A stretch of DNA of 64,000 nucleotides from a bacterium (GTDB lineage Bacteria; Verrucomicrobiota; Verrucomicrobiia; Limisphaerales; J093): assembly GCA_021780105.1 (NCBI GenBank), contig JAJXZJ010000014.1:56255-120254 (forward strand). Reading direction: 5' to 3'. The notes below the pieces were generated by a model that was not told the origin of the DNA, ran no database searches, and saw nothing but the letters and a program-made list of their open reading frames with translations. Positions 1 to 9,597 of this stretch are shown here, in pieces. Within the stretch, counting starts at the first letter, position 1. Every line of letters begins with the position of its first letter. The translations under genes were made by a program, and so were the position numbers.

Positions 1-560
1 TCACCGGGATTGATCCCAAGGCGGTGGTGCAACCTGGCGAACGCCCGCCCGGCGGGACGAACGCGACGCCATTTACGACCACGCAGATTCCCCTCGGACC
101 CACGCTCGATGTGTTGCCGACGGTGGGCGCTGACGGCTACAGCATTGAGTTGAAGGTAATCCCAACGTTGACCGAGTTCCTGGGCTACGACCAACCGCCA
201 AAGGATACGACAGTGGCGATTTGGGAGAACGGGAAACCGAAGTCCGTGGCGTTGCCGTTGCCCCGTTTTCGCGTCCGGCAGATGGAAACGACGGCGCGCG
301 TTTGGGACGGCCAGACACTCGTCCTCGGCGGCCTGACATCCGAAGACGTGCAGAAGCTCAAAGAGAAGGTGCCGGTGCTGGGCGATCTGCCACTGGTGGG
401 GTCGTTTTTCCGCAGCGAGTCGCAACAGACCGTCAAGAAACGTCTGCTGGTGTTCGTCACCGCCACGATCATTGACCCAGCCGGCAACCGGGTTCACCCG
501 GCCGGAAAAGAGCCGTTCGATCCGAACCGGATTCCGGCACCGGCGCCGGCCGCGCACTGA
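1..560 (+). CDS. Secretin C-terminal part (outer-membrane pore), 5' truncated by window edge
   Basis: The reading frame is open from base 3 to the stop at 558-560, so only the last ~185 residues are present. It ends in the classical secretin signature: VPVLGDLPLVGSFF followed by a beta-strand block KKRLLVFVTATIIDPAGNRV. Secretins form the outer-membrane ring of type II secretion and type IV pili. The 'TATIIDPAGNRVH' ending resembles the Verrucomicrobial Amuc_1098-type secretins of type IV pilus loci (family knowledge). The partner genes lie outside the window to the left. It converges on nadB with a 15-bp gap. A pseudopilin at 62033-62818 is the only other pilus or secretion component here and is far away. 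Confidence 0.8.
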   Translation, partial: TGIDPKAVVQPGERPPGGTNATPFTTTQIPLGPTLDVLPTVGADGYSIELKVIPTLTEFLGYDQPPKDTTVAIWENGKPKSVALPLPRFRVRQMETTARVWDGQTLVLGGLTSEDVQKLKEKVPVLGDLPLVGSFFRSESQQTVKKRLLVFVTATIIDPAGNRVHPAGKEPFDPNRIPAPAPAAH

Positions 561-575
561 GCTGACGCGCCGCGG

Positions 576-2189
576 TCAGGCCGGCAGTTGCAGCCGCGTG
601 TCGCGTTGCGCCCAGGCCGGGTCGGCGTCCGGGTGGTCCAGGTTGTAGTGCAGGCCACGGCTTTCGGGTCGCTGCATGGCACAGCGCACGATCAGCTCGG
701 CGACGGTGGCAATGTTGCGCAGCTCCACCAAGTCGGCGGTGATGACGAAATCCCAGTAGTATTCCTGGATTTCGGCCTGGAGGTTTTGGATGCGCTTGAC
801 GGCGCGCTGAAGCCGTTTGTCCGTGCGGACAATGCCCACGTAATCCCACATCAGGCGGCGGATCTCGTCCCAGAGGTGCGCCACGACGACGAGTTCGTCC
901 GGATTCGAGGCCTTGCCGCGCCGCCACGGCGGAATGGCCGCGGGTTGCGGCTGCGCCTTGTCCGCGGTCACCCGCGCCGCCGCCCGGTGCGCGCAGACGA
1001 GGGCCTCGAGCAGCGAATTGCTGGCGAGCCGGTTCGCGCCGTGCAGGCCGGTGCAGGCGACTTCGCCGATCGCGTAAAGGCCGGGAATTTCCGTTTCGCC
1101 GTCCACGTTGGTCACCACGCCGCCACACTGGAAATGCGCGGCCGGCGCGACCGGAATCGGCTCCTTGGTCATGTCAATGCCGTAGTCCAGGCACGTTTCG
1201 TAGATGTTCGGAAAGCGGCGGATGATGAACGGCGCCGGCTTGTGGGTGATGTCGAGCTGCACGTGATCGGCGCCACTCTTCTTCATCTCGCTGTCAATGG
1301 CGCGGGCCACGATGTCGCGCGGCGCGAGCGATTTGAGCGGATGACACTCGTCCATGAACTCGCGGCCGTCGAGCGCCCGGAGCACGGCGCCCTCGCCGCG
1401 CACGGCTTCGCTGATGAGGAACGACTTGGCCCTGGGATGGTAAAGGCACGTCGGGTGGAACTGGATGAACTCCATGTCCGCCACCGTGGCGCCGGCGCGG
1501 TAGGCCATCGCCACGCCGTCGCCGGTGGCGATGTCCGGGTTGGTGGTGATCAAATACACCTTCCCGCAGCCGCCGGTGGCCAGCACCACGCTGCCGGCGG
1601 CGAAAGGCTTCACGACGCGTGCGGTCTTGTCCAACACGTAGGCGCCCAGACAACGGTTCGGTCCGGGCAGGCCGACCTTCGCCGAGGTGACGAGGTTGAT
1701 GGCAATGTGATTTTCAAAGAAGGTGATGTTCGGCTGCCGGCTGGCGGCGTTCAGCAGGGCGCGCTCGATCTCCCGGCCGGTGACATCCTTCGCGTGCAGG
1801 ATGCGCCGTTTGGAGTGCCCCCCCTCGCGGCCCAGATCGAGTTCCCTGGCGCCCGGCACTTCGTCCGACTCGCGTTCGGAGAAGTGCATTCCCAGCGCCA
1901 TCAACTCGGCGATCCGCGGCGGACCTTCCTGCACGATCTGGCGGACCACGTCCTCGCGGCACAAGCCCGCACCGGCGGTAAGCGTGTCGCGGACGTGCAG
2001 CTCGAACGAGTCCTCCTTGCTGGTCACGGAGGCGATGCCGCCCTGGGCATAGTTCGTGTTGGAGTCGGCGCTCCGCTTCTTGGTGACAATGGCCACGCGG
2101 CCGTGCGGCGCCACTTTCAGCGCGAAAAACAGGCCGGCGATGCCGCTGCCAAGAACGAGGTAATCGAAGGTCAGGGTCGTGTCTTGCAT
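576..2189 (-). CDS. nadB: L-aspartate oxidase
   Basis: Cytosolic flavoprotein of de novo NAD synthesis that oxidises L-aspartate to iminoaspartate, the substrate of quinolinate synthase NadA. The 537-residue length is normal for the family. The FAD dinucleotide-binding motif GSGIAG is at residues 14-19. The NadB-typical stretch NYAQGGIAS is near residue 46, and [13 protein letters not shown] at 121-133 is the substrate-binding arginine/histidine segment that separates NadB from succinate dehydrogenase. The start is ATG at 2187-2189. panC lies 8 bp upstream on the same strand, so the two cofactor genes are probably co-transcribed. NAD synthetase is also in the window (45721), but nadA and nadC are not. 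Confidence 0.95.
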   Translation of the reverse strand: MQDTTLTFDYLVLGSGIAGLFFALKVAPHGRVAIVTKKRSADSNTNYAQGGIASVTSKEDSFELHVRDTLTAGAGLCREDVVRQIVQEGPPRIAELMALGMHFSERESDEVPGARELDLGREGGHSKRRILHAKDVTGREIERALLNAASRQPNITFFENHIAINLVTSAKVGLPGPNRCLGAYVLDKTARVVKPFAAGSVVLATGGCGKVYLITTNPDIATGDGVAMAYRAGATVADMEFIQFHPTCLYHPRAKSFLISEAVRGEGAVLRALDGREFMDECHPLKSLAPRDIVARAIDSEMKKSGADHVQLDITHKPAPFIIRRFPNIYETCLDYGIDMTKEPIPVAPAAHFQCGGVVTNVDGETEIPGLYAIGEVACTGLHGANRLASNSLLEALVCAHRAAARVTADKAQPQPAAIPPWRRGKASNPDELVVVAHLWDEIRRLMWDYVGIVRTDKRLQRAVKRIQNLQAEIQEYYWDFVITADLVELRNIATVAELIVRCAMQRPESRGLHYNLDHPDADPAWAQRDTRLQLPA

Positions 2190-2197
2190 GGAAACAT

Positions 2198-3067
2198 TCA
2201 GTTCAACCGCGCGTTGTCAATCAGCCGGGTCTTGCCCACGAACACCGCCAGCGCCAGGTGGGTGCCGTGCGTGACCCGCTCAGCCGGCGCAAGCGTGTCC
2301 GCGTCAAAAAACTCCACGTAATCCAGGCGCGCGGCCGGTTCGCGTTCGACGAAGGTTTTCAATGCCGCCTTCAACCGCGCCGCGGTGACGGGCTTCGGCG
2401 CGTGGTTCACCACGGCCTGCGCTTCCTGGATCGCGCGCCAGAGCACCGTCGCCTGCCGCCGCTCATCGGCGGACAGGTATTTGTTCCGCGAACTCAGCGC
2501 CAGACCGTCCGGCTCGCGCACGGTGGGCGCGACGACGATTTCCAGCGGAAAATTCAGGTCGCGCGCCATGCGCCGGACAATGGCCGCCTGTTGAAAATCT
2601 TTCGCACCGAACACCGCCACGTCTGGCAGCACGAGGTTGAACAGCTTCGCGACCACCGTCGTCACGCCGCGAAAGTGCGTCGGCCGCGTCACGCCCTCCA
2701 TGCCGCGGCCAAGCGCCTCCTCGACCACGTAGGAGCTGAACTCCGCGCCGACCGGCCGCGGATACATCTCCTCGGCGGTCGGAACAAACAGCACGTCCAC
2801 GCCGGCCTCACGGCAGAGCCGGCGGTCACGCGGCAAATCGCGCGGGTATTTGGCCAGGTCCTCGTGCGGCGCAAACTGGGTGGGATTGACGAAGATGCTG
2901 ACAACCACCACGCCGTCGCGGCCGACCCGCCGGCGGGCCGCTTGGACCAGACTCAGATGGCCCGCGTGCAGGTAGCCCATCGTCGGCACGAACCCGACGC
3001 GGACCCCGGCGGCGCGCCAGCGGCGGGCCAGCCGTTGCATCGCGACCACGGAAGTAACCACGCGCAT
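2198..3067 (-). CDS. panC: Pantothenate synthetase
   Basis: Condenses pantoate and beta-alanine with ATP in pantothenate/CoA synthesis. The 289 residues match the family. The nucleotidyltransferase HIGH-type motif is HAGH at residues 34-37 inside [15 protein letters not shown], and the KMSKS-like stretch is [11 protein letters not shown]. The start is ATG at 3065-3067. It is the first gene of a panC-nadB pair and is divergent from the GH20-like gene. A GTTAACGCT sequence abuts its start codon and recurs inverted 91 bp upstream; see the separate entry. Confidence 0.95.
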   Translation of the reverse strand: MRVVTSVVAMQRLARRWRAAGVRVGFVPTMGYLHAGHLSLVQAARRRVGRDGVVVVSIFVNPTQFAPHEDLAKYPRDLPRDRRLCREAGVDVLFVPTAEEMYPRPVGAEFSSYVVEEALGRGMEGVTRPTHFRGVTTVVAKLFNLVLPDVAVFGAKDFQQAAIVRRMARDLNFPLEIVVAPTVREPDGLALSSRNKYLSADERRQATVLWRAIQEAQAVVNHAPKPVTAARLKAALKTFVEREPAARLDYVEFFDADTLAPAERVTHGTHLALAVFVGKTRLIDNARLN

Positions 3068-3175
3068 AGCGTTAACTTGGAAGCATCGCCTCCGCGAATC
3101 AATCCTATTGTCAACCGCCCGCCGGCAGACTACAAGACGCCCATGACAAACCCATTGTTGAGGCCCGTTAACGCT
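3068..3175. repeat. 9-bp inverted repeat AGCGTTAAC ... GTTAACGCT between panC and GH20-like gene
   Basis: AGCGTTAAC at 3068-3076 and GTTAACGCT at 3167-3175 are perfect inverted copies flanking the divergent intergenic region. The first copy directly touches the panC start codon. It could be a paired operator. With only two copies of a 9-mer, chance is not excluded. Confidence 0.25.
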
Positions 3176-3258
3176 GGCGGCGCGGGTTTCGTGCTGCTGT
3201 TGGACGCCGCGCTGGCGGCAGTGTGGAAAAGCGAACCGGAAATCAAGTAACCTGCACC

Positions 3259-4365
3259 ATGCGCACTTTGGCCGTTTTCATTCTGACGCTCGCGATCATG
3301 GGTGCCGTGGCGGCGCCCGCCGGGTCGCCAACTTCCGCCGGCGGGTTGCTCCCCGTCCGCGGGGTGCATCTCTCGGCGCCGTCGAAAAAGGATCTGCCGC
3401 TGGCGCTGACGTTCATCCGGCAAACGCTGCCCAAGGAAGGCGTCAACACGCTCGTCCTGGAATTCGATTACAACTACGACTTCCAGTCGCGACCCGAGTT
3501 TGCCGATCCTGCCGCGCTCAACCGCACAGACGTGCGCCAACTGGTGCAAGCCTGCCGTGACGCCAGCGTCGAACTGATTCCGCAGATCAACTGCCTCGGC
3601 CACCAATCCTGGTCCACGCACACGGACCGGCTGCTGACCAAGCATCCGGAGTTCGACGAAACGCCGGGCAAATATCCCGACAACAAGGGCATTTACTGCC
3701 GCAGCTATTGTCCGCTGCATCCCGGCGTCCACGCGGTGCTGTTTGACCTGATTGACGAACTCGCCAAGGCGTGCGAGGCGAAGTCGTTTCACGTCGGCAT
3801 GGACGAAGTCTTCATCCTGGCCGACCCGGATTGCCCGCGGTGCAAAGACAAATCGAAGGCCGAACTCTTCGCCGGCGAGGTCAGCACGCTCGACGCGCAT
3901 CTGAAGAAAATCGGCTGCCGGATGTGGATGTGGGGCGACCGGTTCCTGGACGGCAAGGCCACCGGCACCGGCGAATGGGAAGGCAGCGAAAACGGCACGT
4001 TCCCGGCCGTGGATCACGTGCCGAAGGACATCGTCATTTGCGACTGGCACTACGACAAGGCGCCGGAAACCGTGCGGTTCTTCGCGGACAAGGGCTTTGA
4101 CGTGGTTCCCTGCCCGTGGCGGAAATCACCTGTCGCGCTGGCGCAACTGGCGCAGGTCCGCGCCATCCGAGCTGAAGCATCGCAACCGGCCGCCAAACAC
4201 GCGCTCGGTGTGCTGCAAACGACCTGGTGCGGCTTCGCTCCCTTCGTCCGCGCCTACGACGCGCAGGCCGCCGGCGAGGCGGTCGCGAAGAACGGCGCCG
4301 GCGAATCGGCGGATTGTTTCCGCGCGCTGTTTCAGGCCATCCGCAAAAAACCGGCGTCACCGTGA
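3259..4365 (+). CDS. Secreted GH20-like beta-hexosaminidase
   Basis: 368 residues if started at ATG 3259. I prefer this to the in-frame ATG at 3223 because it puts a clean signal peptide (MRTLAVFILTLAIMGAVAAP) at the N-terminus. The rest is a TIM-barrel-like glycosidase: EFDYNYDF, PQINCLGHQSW and the catalytic-looking acidic pair in HVGMDEVF (Asp182-Glu183), which matches the D-E pair of family GH20 substrate-assisted hexosaminidases. The usual second GH20 domain is missing, so this is a short single-domain form. Probable job: releasing N-acetylhexosamines from glycans in the periplasm or outside the cell. It lies upstream of a POT transporter and the hydroxyproline operon. Substrate specificity cannot be read from the sequence. 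Confidence 0.75.
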   Translation: MRTLAVFILTLAIMGAVAAPAGSPTSAGGLLPVRGVHLSAPSKKDLPLALTFIRQTLPKEGVNTLVLEFDYNYDFQSRPEFADPAALNRTDVRQLVQACRDASVELIPQINCLGHQSWSTHTDRLLTKHPEFDETPGKYPDNKGIYCRSYCPLHPGVHAVLFDLIDELAKACEAKSFHVGMDEVFILADPDCPRCKDKSKAELFAGEVSTLDAHLKKIGCRMWMWGDRFLDGKATGTGEWEGSENGTFPAVDHVPKDIVICDWHYDKAPETVRFFADKGFDVVPCPWRKSPVALAQLAQVRAIRAEASQPAAKHALGVLQTTWCGFAPFVRAYDAQAAGEAVAKNGAGESADCFRALFQAIRKKPASP

Positions 4366-4466
4366 GGAGCACTTCGATTCATTCTCCCGCGCAATTCAAG
4401 GACCGCCTGGCGTGTTGATTTTCCGCCGCCCCGGCGGGCCGGCACCCAACCCAACCCCAATCCAGC

Positions 4467-5807
4467 ATGGCTCGATTTCAATACCGAACCACCCCGACGG
4501 AAACCGACCGGATGCCGAAGGGTATTTCCTTCATTGTCGCCAACGAAGCCGCGGAACGTTTCTGCTACTACGGCATCAACGGCATCCTGGTGATCTTCAT
4601 GACGCAGTATCTGCGCAACGCGAGCGGCCAGCTCGACGTCATGCACCAGGAACAGGCCGAGGCGTGGTATCACCTGTTCGTCTCCTGCGTGTATTTTCTG
4701 CCGGTGCTCGGCGCCTTTCTGGCGGACGCCGTGCTGGGCAAATACCGCACGATCTTCTACCTGTCGCTGGTGTATTGCCTGGGCAACCTGGTGTTGTCCC
4801 TGAACGTCACCCGGCTCGGCCTCGGCCTCGGCCTGGTGTTGATTGCGCTCGGCTCCGGCGGCATCAAGCCGTGCGTGTCGGCCAACGTGGGCGACCAGTT
4901 CGGCCAGTCCAACCAGCACCTGCTGCCCAAGGTTTTCAGTTGGTTCTATTTTTCCATCAACCTCGGCTCGGCGTTCTCCACGATCATCATCCCGGAGATG
5001 CTGGACAAGAAAGGCCCCTACTGGGCGTTCGGCCTGCCGGGCATTTTCATGGCGCTGGCCACCCTGCTCTTCTGGTTCGGACGCAAGCAATACGTCCATG
5101 TCGCGCCGCCTGGCCTGAAAAAGTATTTCCGCGAATTCGCCAGTGGCGAAAACCTGAAGTCCGTGGCCAACCTGCTGATTCTCGTTCCGTTCGCCGCGAT
5201 GTTCTGGGCGCTGTGGCAGCAGAACTTTTCCTCGTGGGTGCTCCAGTCGGAGAAGATGAACCGCGTCCTGTTCGGCCACGAATGGCTGCCGGCGCAAATC
5301 CAGACGGCCAACCCGATCTTTGTCTTGGCCATGCTGCCGCTGATGTCCTACGTCGTCTATCCGACCCTCGAGAAGTTCGTGAGGGTGACGCCGCTGCGGA
5401 AGTTCGGCGCCGGCTTGTTCGCGATCGTCATCGCCTTCGCCATCGTCGGCTGGATTCAGACACGCATTGACGCCGGCGAACGGCCGCACATCGGCTGGCA
5501 GCTTCTCGCCTTCGGCGTGCTCACCGCGGGCGAAGTCCTGGTGTCGGTGACGCATCTGGAATTTTCCTACACGCAGGCGCCGCGCAAGATGAAATCGCTC
5601 GTAATGTGCCTGTATCTCGGCTCGGTCGCGCTGGGCAACGTGTTCACCGCCGCCGTGAACCTGTTCATCCAAAATCCCGACGGCACGTCCAAGCTGACCG
5701 GCGCGAGCTACTTTTTCTTCTTCGTGTGGGTCATGCTCGGCACGGCCGTCCTCTGGCTGTTCATCTCGCCGTTCTACCGCGGCCGGACCTACCAGGCGGC
5801 GGAATAA
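4467..5807 (+). CDS. POT/PTR2 family proton-dependent oligopeptide transporter
   Basis: 446-residue polytopic inner-membrane protein of the major facilitator superfamily. The POT proton-coupling motif ExxER(F)xYYG is present as EAAERFCYYG (residues 28-37), and the PTR2 signature appears as GSGGIKPCVSANVGDQFG near residue 130. Known members import di- and tripeptides with protons. It sits 186 bp upstream of the hydroxyproline epimerase on the same strand, so it could supply hydroxyproline-containing peptides; this is inference from position. The start is ATG 4467. Confidence 0.9.
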   Translation: MARFQYRTTPTETDRMPKGISFIVANEAAERFCYYGINGILVIFMTQYLRNASGQLDVMHQEQAEAWYHLFVSCVYFLPVLGAFLADAVLGKYRTIFYLSLVYCLGNLVLSLNVTRLGLGLGLVLIALGSGGIKPCVSANVGDQFGQSNQHLLPKVFSWFYFSINLGSAFSTIIIPEMLDKKGPYWAFGLPGIFMALATLLFWFGRKQYVHVAPPGLKKYFREFASGENLKSVANLLILVPFAAMFWALWQQNFSSWVLQSEKMNRVLFGHEWLPAQIQTANPIFVLAMLPLMSYVVYPTLEKFVRVTPLRKFGAGLFAIVIAFAIVGWIQTRIDAGERPHIGWQLLAFGVLTAGEVLVSVTHLEFSYTQAPRKMKSLVMCLYLGSVALGNVFTAAVNLFIQNPDGTSKLTGASYFFFFVWVMLGTAVLWLFISPFYRGRTYQAAE

Positions 5808-5892
5808 GCCACCGCGAGGACGGCGGGCGCATCTCAATTCTTTGCAGAAACCAGCAAGGCCAAGCCAACTCGAGCCGAATCCTTGCCGTGGA

Positions 5893-5909
5893 ACAGCCGT
5901 CGCGGCTGT
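5893..5909. terminator. Short hairpin after the POT gene
   Basis: Perfect inverted repeat ACAGCCG-tcg-CGGCTGT between the transporter stop (5807) and the epimerase start (5994). It lacks a T-run, so it is a weak candidate terminator or a dispersed hairpin. Confidence 0.3.
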
Positions 5910-5993
5910 CACTGCCAACGCCGGTTTGCGGGTGCAGGTTCTTGCCATTCTGACAAGACAATCCGCCCGGTTTGCGTCATGCTCTGCGCCGGT

Positions 5994-6935
5994 ATGAATG
6001 CGACTTCGCGGCACCTCATCACGGTGGTGGATACGCACACCGGCGGCGAACCCACGCGCGTCGTGGTCGCCGGCGGTCCTGACCTCGGTGGTGGTTCGCT
6101 GGCCGAACGTCGCGAGTGCTTCCGCGCCGCACACGACCGTTTCCGCTCGGCCATCGCGAACGAACCGCGCGGGTCCGACGTGACGGTCGGCGCGTTGTTG
6201 TGCGAACCGGCGGATTCCTCCTGCGCCGCCGGCGTCATTTTCTTCAACAACGTCGGCTACCTCGGCATGTGCGGCCACGGCACCATCGGCGTCGTGGTCG
6301 CGCTCGCCCACCTTGGCCGCCTCGGCCCCGGTGATCATCGCCTGGAAACGCCGGTGGGCGTGGTCACCGCCACACTCCACGCCGACGGCCGTGTTTCCGT
6401 GGCGAACGTGCCCAGCCACCGCGCGCACCACGCCGTCACGGTGGACGTGCCCGGTGTCGGCCCGGTGACGGGCGACATCGCCTGGGGCGGCAACTGGTTT
6501 TTCCTGGTGGAGAAACACGGCCTCGCGTTGACCCTGGCCAACGTGGACCAACTGACGGACGTGACGTGGCGAATGCGCCAGGCCGTCAACGCCGCGGGTT
6601 TTCCGGAGGTGGACCACGTTGAACTCTTCGGCCCGCCCACGTTGCCCGGCGCCAACGCGCGGAATTTCGTCCTCTGCCCCGGCAAAGCCTACGATCGCTC
6701 GCCGTGCGGCACCGGCACGAGCGCGAAGATCGCGTGCCTGGCCGCCGACGGCAAACTCGCCGAGGGCGCGCTGTGGGTGCAGGAGAGCATCATCGGCAGC
6801 ACGTTCACGGCGCATTACCGGCGGGCGGCGGACGGCCGCGTGCTGCCGGTCATCACCGGCACCGCGTTCGTCAACGCGGAGACCAAGCTGCTGCTCGACC
6901 CCAACGACCCCTTCTGCTGGGGCATCCGCCATTGA
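5994..6935 (+). CDS. 4-hydroxyproline 2-epimerase (proline racemase family)
   Basis: 313 residues from ATG 5994; upstream in-frame codons do not look like family sequence. The proline-racemase fold has two catalytic cysteines, both present: Cys93 in GMCGHGTIG and Cys238 in [10 protein letters not shown]. Retention of the first cysteine argues against trans-3-hydroxyproline dehydratase, which carries Thr there. Expected reaction: trans-4-hydroxy-L-proline to cis-4-hydroxy-D-proline, step one of bacterial hydroxyproline degradation. The stop overlaps the TTG start of the next gene, and five further pathway genes follow. Context makes hydroxyproline rather than proline the likely substrate. Confidence 0.9.
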   Translation: MNATSRHLITVVDTHTGGEPTRVVVAGGPDLGGGSLAERRECFRAAHDRFRSAIANEPRGSDVTVGALLCEPADSSCAAGVIFFNNVGYLGMCGHGTIGVVVALAHLGRLGPGDHRLETPVGVVTATLHADGRVSVANVPSHRAHHAVTVDVPGVGPVTGDIAWGGNWFFLVEKHGLALTLANVDQLTDVTWRMRQAVNAAGFPEVDHVELFGPPTLPGANARNFVLCPGKAYDRSPCGTGTSAKIACLAADGKLAEGALWVQESIIGSTFTAHYRRAADGRVLPVITGTAFVNAETKLLLDPNDPFCWGIRH

Positions 6936-8065
6936 GCGCCACGGCCGACATCACGATCGTCGGCGCGGGCATCGTCGGCGCCGCGTGCGCGGCGGCTTGC
7001 GCGCAGGCCGGCCTGAACGTCGTCGTGGTGGACCGCGGACCGGTCGGCGGCGGCACCACCGCGGCGGGCATGGGCCATCTGGTGGTCATGGACGATTCGC
7101 CCGCGCAGTTTGCGCTGACCGCCTACTCGCGCCGATTGTGGCGGGAACTTGCTCCACAACTGCCGTCGAACGTGGAGTTCGATCCGTGCGGCACGCTCTG
7201 GGTCGCGGCGGATGAGGAGGAAATGGCCGAGGTCCGGCGCAAGGAGGCGTTTTATCGTGAACACGGCGTGAAGGTGGAAGTGCTCGACGAAGCCGCGCTG
7301 GCCCAGGCCGAGCCCAACTTGCGCGCCGGCCTCGCCGGCGGATTGGTCGTGACGGAGGACGCCGTGCTTTACCCGCCCGGCGCGGCGCGGTTTCTCCTGG
7401 AAACGGCCCCGGCTGGCCGCGTGCAGGTGCGCACCGGCATCGAGGTGAATGCCATCAGCCGCGACGGAACCGTCCGCCTCAGAGACGGCACGCGCCTCGC
7501 GGCCGCGGTGGTGGTCAACGCCGCAGGCTGCGACTCGCCGTTGCTGACGCCGGACCTGCCGGTGCGTAAACGCAAGGGCCACCTCGTCATCACCGAGCGC
7601 CACCCTGGTTTTGTGCGGCACCAGATTGTCGAACTGGGCTACCTCAAAAGCGCGCACGCCGTGGCGGCCGATTCGGTGGCCTTCAACATCCAGCCGCGGA
7701 AAACCGGCCAGATGCTCATCGGCTCGTCGCGCCAGTTCAACGCCAACAGCACGGAAATCAACCAGCCGATCCTGGACCGCATGGTGCGCCGCGCGCTGGA
7801 ATACCTGCCCACGCTCGGCCAGCTCACCGCGATTCGTTGCTGGACCGGCCACCGCGCGGCCACGCCGGACAAATTGCCGCTGATCGGGCCGAGCTTGGAC
7901 TGCGAACGCGTGTGGCTGGCGACCGGTCACGAGGGTCTAGGCATCACCACGTCGCTTGGAACGGGAAAACTCCTCGCCGATTTGCTGCTGAAACGACCGA
8001 CCGAAATCCCGGCCTGGCCCTACTCGCCCGAACGACTGGCTCACGGAGACGCTCCGCATGGCTGA
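6932..8065 (+). CDS. FAD-dependent D-amino-acid oxidoreductase, probable D-hydroxyproline dehydrogenase catalytic subunit
   Basis: 377 residues, read from TTG at 6932, which overlaps the epimerase stop (ATTGA) and puts the Rossmann motif [10 protein letters not shown] immediately at the N-terminus. Belongs to the DAO/glycine-oxidase fold: the N-terminal FAD site and the C-terminal [16 protein letters not shown] are typical. Probable reaction: oxidation of cis-4-hydroxy-D-proline to 1-pyrroline-4-hydroxy-2-carboxylate. With the next two genes it matches the three-subunit (catalytic FAD, small [2Fe-2S], second FAD/NAD) form of the enzyme known in some pseudomonads, rather than the single-chain form. 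Electrons would pass via the iron-sulfur subunits. Confidence 0.85.
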   Translation: MSATADITIVGAGIVGAACAAACAQAGLNVVVVDRGPVGGGTTAAGMGHLVVMDDSPAQFALTAYSRRLWRELAPQLPSNVEFDPCGTLWVAADEEEMAEVRRKEAFYREHGVKVEVLDEAALAQAEPNLRAGLAGGLVVTEDAVLYPPGAARFLLETAPAGRVQVRTGIEVNAISRDGTVRLRDGTRLAAAVVVNAAGCDSPLLTPDLPVRKRKGHLVITERHPGFVRHQIVELGYLKSAHAVAADSVAFNIQPRKTGQMLIGSSRQFNANSTEINQPILDRMVRRALEYLPTLGQLTAIRCWTGHRAATPDKLPLIGPSLDCERVWLATGHEGLGITTSLGTGKLLADLLLKRPTEIPAWPYSPERLAHGDAPHG

Positions 8066-8306
8066 ACGACTCACCATCCTCGTCAATGGTCAGCCGGTGG
8101 ACGTGCGGGCCGGCACCGTGGTGGCGGCGGCGCTCGCCCAGGCGGGCGTGACGCAATTCCGTCGCTCGCTGCACGGCGAACCGCGCGGCCCGTTGTGCGG
8201 CATGGGCGTCTGCGGCGAGTGTCGCGTCACCATCAACGGCCAGCCGCATTGTCGAAGTTGTCTGACGTTGTGCGCACCCGGCATGGAGGTCCGGACCGAT
8301 GACTAG
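8058..8306 (+). CDS. Small [2Fe-2S] subunit of the D-hydroxyproline dehydrogenase
   Basis: 82 residues with a ferredoxin-like fold of the type found at the N-terminus of sarcosine oxidase alpha chains. The cluster-binding cysteines are CGMGVCGEC followed by a further Cys in PHCRSC. It overlaps the preceding FAD subunit by 8 bp and the following one by 8 bp, so stoichiometric translation of a complex is likely. It should relay electrons between the two flavin subunits. It has no independent enzymatic motif. Confidence 0.87.
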   Translation: MAERLTILVNGQPVDVRAGTVVAAALAQAGVTQFRRSLHGEPRGPLCGMGVCGECRVTINGQPHCRSCLTLCAPGMEVRTDD

Positions 8307-9597
8307 CCACGCATTCGAGGTTGTCGTGGTCGGCGCCGGCCCGGCGGGCATCGCCGCCGCCTGCACGGTGGCCGACGCAGGACGCCCGGTGGCGCTGGTG
8401 GACAACTCGCCCTGGCTCGGCGGCCAGATCTGGCGCGGCGAGGAGGCGAACCCCGTTCAGCGCGCCGCGCGTCAGTGGCTGAAGCGAGCAGCGGCCGCCC
8501 GTGTGACAATTTTCCGCGAAGCGAGCGTTTTTACCGTGTCGTTACCGCAGCGCCTGCTGGTGGAAACGCCGGCCGGCGCGGTTGAACTTGGCTGGCAGCG
8601 GCTCGTGATTGCCACCGGCGCCCGCGAGCGATTTGTTCCCTTTCCCGGCTGGACGTTGCCCGGCGTCGTCGGCCCCGGCGGCTTGCAGGCGCTGGTCAAG
8701 GCCGGCTGGCCAATCGCGGGCAAGCGCGTGGTCGTGGCCGGCAGCGGTCCGCTGCTGCTGGCGGTGGCGGACGGCCTCAAGCATCGCGGCGCGCACATTC
8801 GCCTGATCGCCGAACAAGCGCCTTCATCCCGCGTTCTGCAATTCGGTTTCGCGCTGGGACGGCATCCCGCCAAGCTGGCGCAGGGACTGCGGTTGAAAGC
8901 GCGCCTGCTCGGCGTGCCTTACCGCTGCGGTTGCTGGCCGGTGCGCGCCAGCGGTGACGAAGCGGCGCGACAGGTCACGCTCACTGACGGCCGGCGCACC
9001 TGGACCGAGACCTGTGACTACCTGGCCTGCGCCTTCGGCCTGGCGCCCAATCTCGAACTACCGCGGCTGCTCGGCTGCCGCCTGGCCGACGGTTTTGTCC
9101 AGGTGAACGAGTTTCAGGAAACCAGCGTGAAAGACGTGTTTTGCGCCGGCGAACCGACCGGCATCGCCGGCGCCGATGCCGCGCTCGTCGCAGGCTGCAT
9201 CGCCGGTTTCGCCGCCATCGGCAACCCCGGTCAGGCGCGCGCCTTGTTCGGCGCCCGCGCGCGATGGCAGCGCTTCGGCCGCGCGTTGCGCGACGCCTTT
9301 GCAATGCGCCCGGAACTGCGCCGGCTCGCCGAGGCCGAGACTGTGGTCTGCCGCTGCGAGGATGTCCGGCGCGGCGAACTGGAGCGTCACGACAACTGGC
9401 GCGCAGCCAAGCTCCACACGCGCTGCGGCATGGGCAACTGCCAGGGCCGCGTCTGCGGCGACGCCGCGAACTTCTTGTTCGGCTGGACCAATGATTCCGT
9501 GCGCCCGCCGCTGCTCCCGGTTAGAGTCACTTCGTTGCTCAGCCCGGTCGCCGATGTGAACCAGAACCCAACTCCACCAGCCGGAAACCAGCCATGA
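8299..9597 (+). CDS. FAD/NAD(P)-binding oxidoreductase with C-terminal BFD-like [2Fe-2S] domain, second dehydrogenase subunit
   Basis: 432 residues. The N-terminal nucleotide-binding motif VVVGAGPAGIAAA is at ~10-22, and a second one (VVVAGSGPLLLAVADG) is mid-protein, as in disulfide-reductase-like flavoproteins. The C-terminal cysteines CRCEDV ... TRCGMGNCQGRVCG form a bacterioferritin-associated-ferredoxin-like [2Fe-2S] site. This architecture occurs in sarcosine oxidase alpha and the hcnB/ooxA-type subunits of heteromeric amine dehydrogenases. Here it is the probable electron-exit subunit of hydroxyproline dehydrogenase. Its stop overlaps the next start (ATGA, 9594-9597). Confidence 0.85.
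   Translation: MTSHAFEVVVVGAGPAGIAAACTVADAGRPVALVDNSPWLGGQIWRGEEANPVQRAARQWLKRAAAARVTIFREASVFTVSLPQRLLVETPAGAVELGWQRLVIATGARERFVPFPGWTLPGVVGPGGLQALVKAGWPIAGKRVVVAGSGPLLLAVADGLKHRGAHIRLIAEQAPSSRVLQFGFALGRHPAKLAQGLRLKARLLGVPYRCGCWPVRASGDEAARQVTLTDGRRTWTETCDYLACAFGLAPNLELPRLLGCRLADGFVQVNEFQETSVKDVFCAGEPTGIAGADAALVAGCIAGFAAIGNPGQARALFGARARWQRFGRALRDAFAMRPELRRLAEAETVVCRCEDVRRGELERHDNWRAAKLHTRCGMGNCQGRVCGDAANFLFGWTNDSVRPPLLPVRVTSLLSPVADVNQNPTPPAGNQP

Noticed and set aside
3143..3250. 35-codon open frame before the GH20-like gene (MTNPLLRPVNAGG...)
   Set aside because: Short, no ribosome site and no protein-like features beyond a hydrophobic patch; could be a leader peptide but unsupported.
4332..6932. 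866-codon open frame on the minus strand
   Set aside because: It runs antisense to the POT and epimerase genes; its composition (Arg/Gly/His/Ala-rich, no domains) is the usual mirror of GC-rich codons.
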